Source: Hyaloscypha bicolor E (taxonomy: Eukaryota; Ascomycota; Leotiomycetes; Helotiales; Hyaloscyphaceae). From it: 64,000 nucleotides of DNA. Location: assembly GCF_002865645.1 (NCBI RefSeq), contig NW_020194588.1:434001-498000 (forward strand), in the 5' to 3' direction. The position numbers and the translations under genes are program-made. Below are positions 14,400 through 25,188 of this stretch, piece after piece. The number at the start of each line of letters is the position of its first letter. Position 1 is the first letter of the stretch. The notes below the pieces were generated by a model. That model was given only the letters and a program-made list of their open reading frames with translations. It made no database searches and was not told the DNA's origin.

Positions 14400-14640
14400 G
14401 CATTTATTTATTTTTTTCTAAGAAAAATAGAGGATTATATTTTTATATTAATTATTATAAACTTAATTAAGTTATAATTAAGAATTAGTATCTGCTTTCT
14501 CTTATTAATAAAACCCTTAATTAGCTCCGAAAAGCCAAGATCTTTATAAAATTAGATTTTAAAAATTTATATTATTAGATATATATAATATTAGGCTATA
14601 TAAGAAACTCTTTATTTTTATTATCTTTTTTCTTTTTAAA
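14400..14640 (+). pseudogene. RIPed Ty3/gypsy reverse transcriptase remnant
   Basis: One plus-strand frame, interrupted by stops, follows a gypsy reverse transcriptase block. It has an FLRKN segment (family F.RKKDG), then YINYYKLN (family CVDYR.LN), then IIKN.YLLSLI (family TIKNRYPLPLI), then LRKAKIFIKLDFKN (family L..AK.FTKLDL..). Changes such as Thr to Ile and Pro to Leu or Ser are the C-to-T outcomes expected of RIP. The catalytic YxDD block was not identified. It is non-functional. Confidence 0.7.
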
Positions 14641-16173
14641 CTTAGCCTATATTATATTTATTTAAGCTTATATAAGAAGAAAAAAGAGAAATAAGAGATT
14701 TATAATTATTTCTTAAAAGTATTTAATTAAAATATTTATTATAAAAAGTATATAATTAATAAAAATAGTATTTTCTTTTATAAAGAGAATAGCTTATATA
14801 AAAGTAATAAGAAAGTCTTTAGTTATATAAAGCTTTTTCTAGTTTTTATAAAATAGGAAATTCTTTATAAGATTATTTTTATAATTCCGGTAATATTTAT
14901 TTATATATTTTATTTTTTTAATAAAAATAAGAAGTATTTTATATTAGTTATTCTATTTTATATAATTATTTATTAGAATTATTCTTTTTATAAGTTCTAT
15001 TTACTTAGTTATATAAGTAAGTAATTTGTAAATATAAGCTATAATATTATATACTTTATTAAGTAAACCTAAAAGCCTAAACTTGACTTTCTTTCTCTTA
15101 TTATTACTAATCTTTTAAGTCTATTTCTATTACTTATATAATTCAAGTTCTTTTATTTTAACTAATTCAGAAAATAAAAAAGCTTATATTATAAGATTAA
15201 TAATATAACTAATATAGCAAATTTGCATTTACTATATATTTTATTTAATATTAAGCTCTTACTTCTAGTATACTTGAATTACCTTATAAAAAGTTCTATT
15301 AGTTCTAGTATTATTACCTATAATAGCTCTAAGCTTTTATATAATACTATAATCTTCTAGAACTAGAAAAAGAACTAAGAATTACTCTTTTCCTAAATAG
15401 CTATAAACTAATTTAAGAGCAAGAAAAACCTTTTAATATTTAAACTTATATAAGGTAAAATAAATATAAATAGCTAAAAAAAAAAAGTAATTTAAGGAAA
15501 TATAAATATATAAGATTACTAATTAGAGAACTTGTTATATAGTATTCTTATATTAAATCCAGAATTCTTTAATTTTAATAGAAATAATAAAGTAAGATAT
15601 AGGAAATACATCTTTATAAGCTTTATTTAAGAACTAGTAAAGTATATAGAATTCTGGCTATTTTACTATATTATAAAAGAGGTTTCATATAATAATAAAG
15701 GTAATTAAGGCTTTTATAAGAATTCTTTAATTAATTTATTATTCAAGAACTTGTAAATTAAACTTTTTTATATTTTCAAGTTTTTGAACTAAATAATAAA
15801 GCCCTTGGATTTATTAAATAACTTTCTTCTAGTTCTTGGAATTAGTAGACTTAAGGATAATAAGTAAATAATGCCTTAGAATATGCTTTCTGAGGTTTCC
15901 TATAGTAGTAGTACTATATAATAATAAGAAAGAGTCTAATTAATAATATAAATAATAAAGTAAAGCTTTATTTTTATTAAGTAATATATATCGAGAATAC
16001 TTATAAATCGAGAAAGTTCTTTTTAAATAATCTGCAGAAAATATTGCTATCTCGGATAATATAAGGAAATAATCTGGTTTAATTAAAGAAGATATTTTAA
16101 GGATATACTCAAGGTAAATTAATTATATAGATAGATAAAAAGTAAGAAAGGGAGCTATAGTAAGGGAACTAGC

Positions 16174-16320
16174 GGTGGATTCGCCTACCCCTGTTATTTT
16201 CGCCCTACCCCTGCCATTTTGGAATAATTAGAACGTTCTATTACCGATATTACCTAATACCTGTCGAGACCGGCTGGAACGTTCCACGGAACGTTCCAGG
16301 GTGGAATATCGCCAAGCCTG
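16174..16320 (+). mobile_element. Isolated terminal fragment of hAT-type transposon
   Basis: These 147 bases match the right end of the complete hAT-type element at 32093-32240. Both share CCCTACCCCTGCCATTTTGG, the GGAACGTTCC palindromes, and the terminal GGAATATCGCCAAGCCTG ending at 16320. The following bases are ATACAGTG, which would be the target duplication if a left end exists. Everything to the left is RIP-degraded and I could not find a matching left end. It is therefore a truncated or one-ended copy. Confidence 0.75.
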
Positions 16321-17100
16321 ATACAGTGTACGAAGGCGACGGGCGAAAAAAACCGGCCACCTGCCAAATCGCGAGGAACACCAAAATCGCTACCTGTGGA
16401 AAATCATACTAAGGTTTAACACAACGTCTAAACTCTTTAATTTTTAATTTGTGCAATAGAGAAGAAGCAGATCTATCTTTTACAACAATTTTGCTGGAAT
16501 CTTCCTCTCTTATATTGACGCTATTTTCCGGAGAAAACGGACGCTATCACGTGATGGGGTCTGTACGGGAATACCAAAACTTCCGTACGGTTTGACGCCA
16601 CAGCAGGCGAGCTTGCGAGCCCGGATGTGGCTATAATAGCCCTTTATAAAATTCCACCTACTCGGGACGAGTTTAGGGCAAAATTATTACTGGCCCCGGA
16701 GCTTGCGTAGGGCCGCCAGCAATAATTTTAGCGGAGCGGCCCTAAACTCGTCTTCTTCTTTCTTTTCTTTCTTCTCTATATTGTCCTACGTTCAGGCCAC
16801 CCTAAGCGGTTGGCTCACGGGGCTCCGTAGAAAAAACGGGTCACGTGAGGAACACCAGAATCGCCCCCTTCTAGGGAATCGCGCATCGGAACGCGATTGC
16901 ATCCAAATCCTTAGCGCTCAGCTGGGGAGAAGAGAGGAGACGCTCGAGTACCTTGCTCTGTATTTTAGTGGTTCTGGAATGCGAGGGGCTTTTATTACGA
17001 TTTTTTAAAGCTCGGGAGGGAGCAAGGGAAATTCTTAAGGCTCTCGCTAGCTCTCGGGACTCCCTGAAAAATACAGGTCACGTGAGGAATACTAAAACTT
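16321..17100. other. GC-normal island between RIPed blocks
   Basis: This patch has normal composition and contains a foldback repeat (16666-16752) and several copies of a motif close to GAGGAATACCAAAA (near 16372, 16572, 16847 and 17083), often preceded by TCACGTG. An open frame at 16703-17008 starts inside the foldback repeat and shows no recognisable domain, so I do not call it a gene. The patch is probably repetitive DNA that has largely escaped RIP. Confidence 0.5.
16666..16752. repeat. Foldback inverted repeat, copy A
   Basis: Outer arms GACGAGTTTAGGGC (16666-16679) and GCCCTAAACTCGTC (16739-16752) are perfect inverted repeats. Inside them, arms of 15 bp at 16680-16694 and 16715-16729 are inverted with a single G-to-A-type mismatch, around a loop containing CGGAGCTTGCGTAGGG. 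A second copy of the left arm, inner arms and loop lies at 19907-19970. Confidence 0.8.
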
Positions 17101-19390
17101 TCTATCCCGCATATTATAATTCTAATATCTAGCAAACTTAAGGAAAGTTCTACGGATATAAAAGAGAGCTTTATAAATAAGAATAAGGCTATAAGAGTTT
17201 ATATAAGAAAAGAGAGAGCTTTATAGGTTTATAAGATAGCTTAGAGGAAATTATAAATAAAAGAAAAAGCTATAGTAATTTATAAAAAGAAAAAAAGAGC
17301 TTTATAAATATAAATAAAAGCTAAAAAAGAACTATAAATAAGAATATAATTATTAAGAAATTTATAAAGGCAAATAAGGCTTAAAAGGGCTTATAAAAGA
17401 AAAAAAGCTTTATAAATAAAAGTAAGAGCTATAATAGTTTATAAAATAATTTTATAAATATAAATAAGAATTAAGAAGACTTATAAGAAAGAAAGAAAAG
17501 CTTTATATATAAATAAGGCTATAAGAATTTATAAAAATATAAAAATAATTATAATAATATATAAAAATAAAAATAAAGCTTTATAAATATAAATAAGGCT
17601 TAAAAAAAATATAAAAGAAAAGAAAGATTTTAGAAAGCTTTATAAGAATAATATTATTTCTTTTATAATAAAAAGAATTTTTATATATAATTAATAATTT
17701 AAAGAAATTATATTAAGTTTAAAGTTTAAGAATTTATAAAATTAATTAATTAAAAATAAAAAATATAATTTAAAAAAGAATTTTATATATTAAATTAAAA
17801 AAAAGAATTAATTACAAATTAATTAAATATAATATTATATAAGAAATATAAAAAATATAAGAAATATAAGAAATATAAGAAATATAAGAAATTAAATTCT
17901 TTTATTAAAAATAAATTATATTTATTTTAATTTTATTAATTTATAAAAATATTATTATTTATATAATAAAATATTAAAATATTAAAGATCTTATTTAAAT
18001 AACTTTTAAATTAAGAAATATATCTTTAAATAGTTTAAAAATAGTTTATATTTTTAATATATTTAATAATATAAAGTTTTTAAAGAATTCTTTTAAAAAT
18101 ATTATATAAAAATAAGTTTTAATTAAAATCTTTTATATATATAGAATTTGTATTTTATATTTAAAGACTTCTTTTAAAATTATAATAGTAGAAATAAAGT
18201 AATAAAATAAGATATAAAGATTAATAATTCTAATATTTTAAGAATTTAGAGCTAAAAAGAAAAGAAGTAAAATATAGTAGTAAATAAATAAATATAACTA
18301 AAACTACTAAAATACCGAGCTTTGAAATCCGACCTTAATTTAAACTATAATTTAAAACTTTAGCTAAAACTAATTTCTTTGGCTAAAATTATATCTATAT
18401 TAACTATATAATACTAGTTATTATAAGAGGTTTTTATTATAATTTTTTAAAGCTTAGAAAAGAATTTTTATAGCTTTAGCTAGCTTTCGAAACTTTCTAA
18501 AAATATAAGTTATATAAGAAATACTAAAACTTTTATATATTATATATTATAATTCTAATATTTAGTAAGCTTAAAAGAAGTTTTATAAATATAAAAGAGG
18601 GCTTTATAAGTAAGAATAAGGCTATAAGAATTTATATAAGAAAAGAAAAAGCTTTATAGACTTATAAAAGAGAGAAAAAGTTATAATTATTTATAAAAAA
18701 ATAAAAAAATAAAAAAATAAAAAAATAAAAAAATAAAAAAATAAAAAAATAAAAAAATAAAAAAATAAAAAAATAAAAAAATAGAAAAAGCTTTATAAAA
18801 ATAAATAAGGCTTAAAAGGGCTTATAAAAAGGCTTTATAAATATAAGTAAGAATTAAAAGAAAGCTATAAATAAGAATATAAGTAATAAAAAACTTATAA
18901 AAATAAATAAAGCTTAAAAAAACCTATAAAAAGAAAAAAGCTTTATAAATAAAAATAAGAATTATAATAATTTATAAAATAACTTTACAAATATAATTAA
19001 GATTTAAAAGAACTTATAAAAAGAAAAAGAAAGCTTTATATATATAAATAAAACTATAAGAATTAATAAAAAGAAAAAGAAAAAGAAAATTTTATATAAA
19101 TAAATAAAAGCTATTATAATTTATAAAGAAAAGAAATAAGCTTTATAAATATAAATAAGATATAGAAAAGAATATAAGAGAAAAGAAAAATCTAAAAAGG
19201 CTTTATAAGAATAATATTATTTCTTTTATAATTTATATTAGAAATAAAAAATAAAATTAATATATTAATTTAAAGTTTATAAATATAAGTTCTTATATAT
19301 ATATAAATAATTAAAATATATAATTAATAATTTTAATAATTTAAAGAAATTATATTAAATTTAAAGTTTAAGAATTTATAAAATTAATTA
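16982..19390. repeat. Direct duplication, unequally RIPed
   Basis: Segments 16982-17747 and 18426-19390 are homologous in the same orientation. Both run from a TTTTTTAAAGCT string through a GAATAAGGCTATAAGA string to an AAGAATTTATAAAATTAATT string. The first part of copy 1 is still GC-normal (CTCGCTAGCTCTCGGGACTC), while the matching part of copy 2 reads with C-to-T and G-to-A changes. Copy 2 is about 200 bp longer, partly from an expanded 8-bp microsatellite. The intervening and flanking DNA (to about 19.9 kb) is AT-saturated and has no gene. Confidence 0.7.
18692..18783. repeat. 8-bp microsatellite, about 11 copies
   Basis: A run of the unit AAAAAAAT repeats about eleven times without interruption inside duplication copy 2. 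The corresponding part of copy 1 lacks the expansion. Confidence 0.9.
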
Positions 19391-19906
19391 TTTAATAATA
19401 TAATATAATATAAAAAAGAGTTTTATAATTTTTAAATAACTTTTTTAATTAAATCTTTTAAATATATAGAATTTTTATTTTATAATATAATAGCTTTTAT
19501 TTTTTTTAAAATAAAATTAAAGAAAAAGATTATTTAATATTAATAAATTATCTTTATTAAAAATATTCTTTATATAATACTTATTAATAAAAGAAATAAA
19601 AATATTATATAAAGCTTAATAAATCTTTGTTTTTTTTTATAGTTTATATATATTTAAATTAATATTTTAAATTAATATTCTTTAATTTTTTAAACTTATT
19701 TATTTTAGTTTTTATTTAAAGTACTTATATTATTAAAATTTAAAAGAAATTTTAAATCTTAGTTATTAAAATATAAATTAGAAGAATAGTTTTAGCTTAT
19801 TTATAAATAATTTTATATATTTATAAGCTATTTTCTTTTTTATATAATTTATTAAAAGTTTATAAAACGTTTATTACTAAGAAGTATTATTTAAAGAACT
19901 ACTCGG

Positions 19907-19970
19907 GACGAGTTTAGGGCAAAATTATTGCTAGCCCCGGAGCTTGCGTAGGGCCGCTAGCAATAATTTT
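19907..19970. repeat. Foldback inverted repeat, copy B
   Basis: GACGAGTTTAGGGC (19907-19920) is followed by perfect 15-bp inverted arms, AAAATTATTGCTAGC (19921-19935) and GCTAGCAATAATTTT (19956-19970), around the same loop as copy A. The outer right arm present in copy A is missing here. It sits about 105 bp upstream of the ankyrin gene start and marks the edge of the RIPed block. Confidence 0.8.
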
Positions 19971-20075
19971 ATTAAATTCAAGTTACAATTACGACAAATT
20001 TTTTATCGCAAGGCTAAGATTGTGCAAATTCTCGCTTAAGGGATTTGGACGGTTTTTTTCGCCCGTCGACTTCGT

Positions 20076-23000
20076 ATGGATTCTGTTCAACGATCCACAG
20101 TACGTCTACAATGGGCTGCTTATATAGGACACGCAGAGATTCTTTCGATTCTGCTGAGATACCCGGAAGTAGCTCGCAACATAGACCAAGCAGATGATAG
20201 TGGGGACATGCCATTAATCATCGCGAGTCGAGAGAAGTGGCCCGAGGCTGTCCACGTCCTTCTAGAGGCTGGAGCAAACATTTCCGCCCGTTCTGAGAAT
20301 GTCGCCAAACTTGAGCACGGTATGGGATTTGTCGCCTTTGACAGGAAACGGAGACGTACTCAAAACAGTTGCGGAAAGACTGCCCTTGAAGCTTGGACGG
20401 AACCTTGTACTTCGAGCGTGCAGGACTCTGATGCATTGCTTGAGAATATGGACGCTGTTGCAACACTACTCATCAGAGCTGGTTGCGATGTTGATGTGAG
20501 ATCTGCTGATGGTTCTACGCCTCTTTCCCGTTGGAGTGCACAAAGCCAAGCCCAACCGGGAGCAATCGAAAGATTTGTATCCATACTACTCGAACATGGT
20601 GCCGATCCACGAGCGACAGCTGAAGGTGGCCACACTCCGCTTCATATGATGCGTGGCCATAAAAGGGAGCATGAAGCCATCTCGCTGTTGATAAATGCGG
20701 GAGCTGATATCAACGCGGTCAGACGATGCGACGGAAAGACTCCATTACTAGCAATGATAGCCAATCCCGTACAAACAATAGAGGTGCTCAACTTACAACG
20801 CTGGGTCGGTTATGGAGTGGACTTCAACAGATGCGACAGCGAAGGGAACACTGCGTTACACTATCTGATGAGAGATTCCTGGGGCAATGAGACAGTTAAT
20901 AGATGGCTCGATGTTTGCGATCCACGAGCTGTAAATGTTCTGGGAGAGACATGTCTGTTCTCGATACCCAAGCAATGGCCGGTGTTCTCATCCAGGTCAC
21001 AAGTTATAGCTAAAGCTGTTGATGTCGGGCTAGATCTTGAGGCCAGAAATAACTTCGGCCGCACTGCTCTGATGGAAGCATGCTTTCGAGGCGGCAATAA
21101 CCATGTCTTTCCTTTCATTGAGAACCATGCTAATGCAGCCGCCAGAGACAATGATGGGAAAACCTGTAAGTTTTCTTAGCATCCAATGTTCTATAATAAA
21201 CAATTGTTCCGTCTCTGACCTTCTTCCTGTATAGGTCTTCATCTTCTCCTCGAAAGTCAGTCTCACAACCTTGCTGCACGATCTAGGGACGCAAAGGATC
21301 TTCTTCAACTTGCGGAGGATCTAACATGTGCTGGAGTAGATCCAACGCTCCCGGACTTCTCCGGTAATCATCTCATCCATAGTGCTGTCTGGCTGGAGAA
21401 ATGCCTTTCTACAAATATTGAATCTGCCTTGGGTTCCCTCGAGGTTGCAGTTCAACTAGGTGCCGATTGTAAGGTAAAAAACTACTCTGGCCGGACGGCC
21501 CTTCATCTCGCTGCTTCCAAAAGGATAGATTCAAGCATTGACGGAGAAAGTTTCGATACTCGAAGACTCGATTTCCTACTTCGGCCCGCGCTAGGGATCC
21601 CAATATTTACACAAGATAATGACGGAATAACAGCTTTGCATTTAGCCGCAGCATGCTCTGATACAATGTTCTCACAGCTTCTCTCGGCTGGAGCAGATAT
21701 TCGAGCAAAGGACTTTCGAAATCGAACACCACTCCACTTCGCAGCCGCAAATCTTAACAACACCACAGGAATGATCTGCGATGTCTACAACCAGCACGGA
21801 TAGAGTGTTGATGAACTAGATATCAAGGGCCGTACACCACTGTTTGCGGCCTGCTCTACGGGAAATCATGAAGCTGTGAAGTTTCTCCTCGAAAGCGGCG
21901 CTAGTGCATTGATCATGGACAAACTTCAGAGAACCCCTCTACATGCCGCAGCCAAATATCATCAGGGTGGCTTCCTAGCGAAAAGCGAGGAAGAATTCTA
22001 CGCAGAAAGGGACAACTCTTCAAAACTTCCACTAGTGTTCTACGAATGGCGGAAGGGCAACGGCAATCAGAAAGTCTTTCGACTGTTACAGATAATGCTG
22101 AGAGATGAGAAAAGTCAATATCAAATCCAAGACGTCATTCGCACTCTACTTAGTTCTGGTGTTGATCCAACTGCGGTGGATTATCTGGGTTATTCGCCTT
22201 ATGATCTTGCTCTCTTGAACCCAAACGGCAATATAGCACACCTGCTTCGCCTTCCTCCACAGCTTCCAACACTTGATGAAAGCGAAAACCAATCGGCCCA
22301 CCCAGACACCATAGCACCGAAATGGCCATCGTTAGGAGCCGGATCTATAGAAGAAATCACCAAATTCCTATCCGCTGACGAGATCATTGAGCATGGGTAC
22401 CTAGAGATGGCCATTTACTCCAGAAATGAACCTCTTTTGACTGCCATTCTAAAATATGAGGTTAACCTCAACCATTTACGGAAAACAGATGACGATCTTA
22501 CCATTATCCATGCTGTTGTCGGCTCAGGAATGATTTCGATGATGAAGATAATAGCACCATATATCAGTGAAATCAACGAATTCTATCCACCATTACTACA
22601 TCACGCCGTTGACCGCGAAGGGCCGAATCTCGAAATGCTGAAATTACTGCTCGAACTTGGAGCTGATCCGAATGCAAAGTATCCCAAGGACTGCGATCTC
22701 GAAAAATATCGGAAACGATGGACATCTGTGAAATTCCCCTCATTGAGGGAGCGCCACATAGTTCTGCATAAAGTTTCCCGCGGTTGGTCATGGTGGTACT
22801 CCAAGGCTATTGATCTCCTAGCCAAGGCTGGTGTCGACTTGGAAGTCAAAGACTCTAATGGCGAGACAGCCCTGCATATCGCTGTCTCCGACAAAGTCGG
22901 ATTCTGGCAAGATCAGTGCTTAGAAATGTTATTATCCAAAGGAGCGGATGTCAACGCAATACACGAAAAGAGTGGCAACACAACATTGAACATAGCTCTA

Positions 23001-24233
23001 AAAAGTGGCTGCGGGATGTCAATCGTTTAAAAGCTGCTTATGCATGGCGCTAATGTTGACTTTGGAACGAATCCTCCTCTGATATCAGCAATTGAAGGCG
23101 GTGATATAGAAGGCTTGAAATTACTGCTCGATGCTGGCGCAGATCCCAATGGACTCTACGGGCCCGAAAAGGAGTCTCCTTTACTTACCGTTGCCAATCA
23201 ATGGGCGTTCGATGGAGGCCCCAACGACGAAGAAGCCTTCTCAAAGCTCATTACTATGCTACTAGAAGCAGGCGCGGATCCTTACGGTGAAGTATCGTGT
23301 TGGGACATGTCTTCAACCAAAGTTTTTCACGTATTCTGTCGTAGAAACGCTTTGATAACTCCATTCCTCGCTCTTGGAATAGACTTGGAAGTCAGGGATC
23401 AAAGCGGTCGGACTCCGCTCCACGCTGCGTGTTCCTATGAAGGTCATCAACCACAAGGAGGGGCTAATTGGGTGGCTTTCGATCTTTTGGAAGGGAATAT
23501 AGAGATCGACGCTGTAGATGAGAAGGGAGATACCCCACTACTTTACAGAGCGCAACTTGACGAAGACTCGATAGAGATATTCTCTGCTCTTCTCGAGAGT
23601 GGCGCATCGGTCAATAAAGAGAACAAGGAAGGTCGAACGCCGCTTGACTACGTTTTCAACCGGTCGGGATACGATGTCGAGATCGAAATTGAATATCCCA
23701 TCAAGGAACTCATGACCAGAGGTGCAGATCCGACTAAGGGTACTTTCGACGGAGAGCCAACAAATCTCCACATGCTAGCCAAGGCCATGGCTGAGATTGT
23801 ACCGGCGGAAGACGGCAAATATACCAATTCAAATGATACACTTTCTCAGTTCTACTAACAATTTATAGACCTTGGCTGCAACTCCGAAGCGAGAGACGAT
23901 GAAGGAAATACCCCCGTTTTCTACTTCGTTAAGAATCTCGTCCGACAGCCGAAATATGGTGACAAGGCCATAGATCCAAGTACTACCCATTGTAGGAGCT
24001 TCTTTGAGAAGTGTGACTTGGATACAGTGAATGAGGATTTAGATAATGTTCTCCACGCTCTGGCTAGATTACCTTCTAGTCACGGGAGTGATGACGCTCC
24101 TTTGCCCCGTCTCTTGATGGATATGGGAGTTGATCCGAAGCATGAGAACAATTTAGGAATTTCGCCATTGGATATTGCAGCTACATGCGGAAAGCAGAGT
24201 GTTCTAGATATGTTTCAAAGGGAGACGCAGTGA
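20076..24233 (+). pseudogene. Large ankyrin-repeat gene with two in-frame stops
   Basis: Three exons fit: 20076-21165, 21235-23814 and 23869-24233, about 1,345 codons in one consistent frame. The product is built of ankyrin repeats throughout, with signatures such as GKTALEAW, GHTPLHMM, GRTALHLAAS, GITALHLAAA, RTPLHFAAA and GETALHIAVS. No other domain is visible. Intron 1 (21166-21234) is a standard GTAAGT...TAG intron. Intron 2 (23815-23868) uses a GC donor with a TACTAAC branch point. Two stops break the frame, TAG at 21801-21803 and TAA at 23028-23030. The repeats continue in frame after each, and both are explained by CAG or CAA changed at CpA. The protein may be dead, or these may be strain-specific mutations. 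Role unknown; ankyrin arrays bind proteins. The 5' end abuts the RIPed block, so an N-terminal domain may be missing. Confidence 0.8.
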
Positions 24234-24714
24234 TGGGAAATCGCGTGGGGGTCTTCTGCATTGAACTTCAGAATTCTTATGGATTCCAATCCTACTGATT
24301 GTCGTGTATTTGTCTGGCCATTCTGTGAGGATTAATCAGTATATGTTGAATATTTAAGTCTTCTTTCGCCGACTCTCCTTGGGACATGATCCGTGCGACT
24401 GGCACCATACTCCCTGTAGGTTGGTACTAGATATTAATGCAGGGTTAAGGTCCGGTGGCAAATCGACTAGTCGAACCAATTACACGTTCATGGTATCTGC
24501 TTTTATCCGTCAGGAAACAACAAAAACAGGACGGACACCACATCAGCAATATCAACAAAATTGCATGTGTATTCGCTACGATGCTGTACCACCGTCGCTG
24601 CCACTGGTGTTGCAAAAAAATTATAGATTGATCATTACAACGGCGCATGGTGTGGCGGCTATATTTTTGCAATCGCGCTGATGTGCCCCTGGAAGAATCC
24701 CCGACCTTTAATAG
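24234..24714. other. Intergenic, no gene seen
   Basis: This is the 3' flank of the ankyrin gene. Overlapping short frames occur on both strands (24379-24681 plus, 24445-24672 minus) but neither has a recognisable domain or conserved-looking composition. Confidence 0.5.
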
Positions 24715-25077
24715 TCGGACTTCACGTCGCGACCAAAGGGGCCCTTCCCTTTAGTCGGGGAAAGCGAGATATCCCTTTTCGGCTATTTTCGTATAATAGA
24801 AATCCCTATTAGAAAGTAGCCATATAAATTCCAATTAATATTTTTTATTTGCAATACGTTAATTAGCAATTATATTTCAGATTTAATATTTAGGCTCGTG
24901 CTTAAAAGTTATAATTATTACAAAAGTCGTGGGAGGGACGCTCACGAAAAATCGCGTCCGTTGAGTTTTGGTATTCCTCGCGAAATTTTTTAGTGTGAAA
25001 TCGAATACAAAGTTGTGGGACAACTCGCTTTTCCCGACTAAAGGGAAGGGCTTCTTTGGTCGCAACGTGAAGTCCGA
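24715..25077. mobile_element. 363-bp inverted-repeat element (MITE-like)
   Basis: Both ends start TCGGACTTCACG (left at 24715, reverse complement of the right end at 25077) and continue as inverted repeats of about 54 bp through CCCTTCCCTTTAGTCGGG to AAAGCGAG. The few mismatches between the arms are transitions (C/T and G/A). The interior is AT-rich at 24780-24900 and then contains a reverse-strand copy of the GAGGAATACCAAAA motif. No coding capacity is evident. Target duplication could not be settled. It lies about 110 bp beyond the 3' end of the UBA-vWA gene. Confidence 0.75.
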
Positions 25078-25188
25078 ATATTATGCCTTCCAATGAAACG
25101 AACGAGAAGATGGTATCCAACCCCAGATAAGAAAAGCAGATCATACATCATGGCATCGTATCCTAAGCGGTCAGGAAACATCGGGTGT

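Larger units (their letters stand above)
7480..16170. repeat. RIP-degraded block with gypsy-type remains
   Basis: This is a second long AT-saturated block with stop codons in every frame. Within it I can recognise gag-like sequence (9620-9900) and reverse transcriptase sequence (14400-14640) on the plus strand, and a short pair of direct repeats (12238 and 13927) that look like LTRs. The interior from about 12380 to 13850 is less AT-rich than its surroundings. The rest holds no identifiable gene. Confidence 0.85.

Noticed and set aside
16703..17008. 101-codon plus-strand frame in a GC-normal patch
   Set aside because: It begins inside the foldback repeat, is rich in Ser/Phe from TCTTC runs, and shows no domain or intron signals.
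18692..18783. Poly-A-rich run considered as a retroposon tail
   Set aside because: It is a regular 8-bp microsatellite inside a larger duplication, with no retroposon body upstream.
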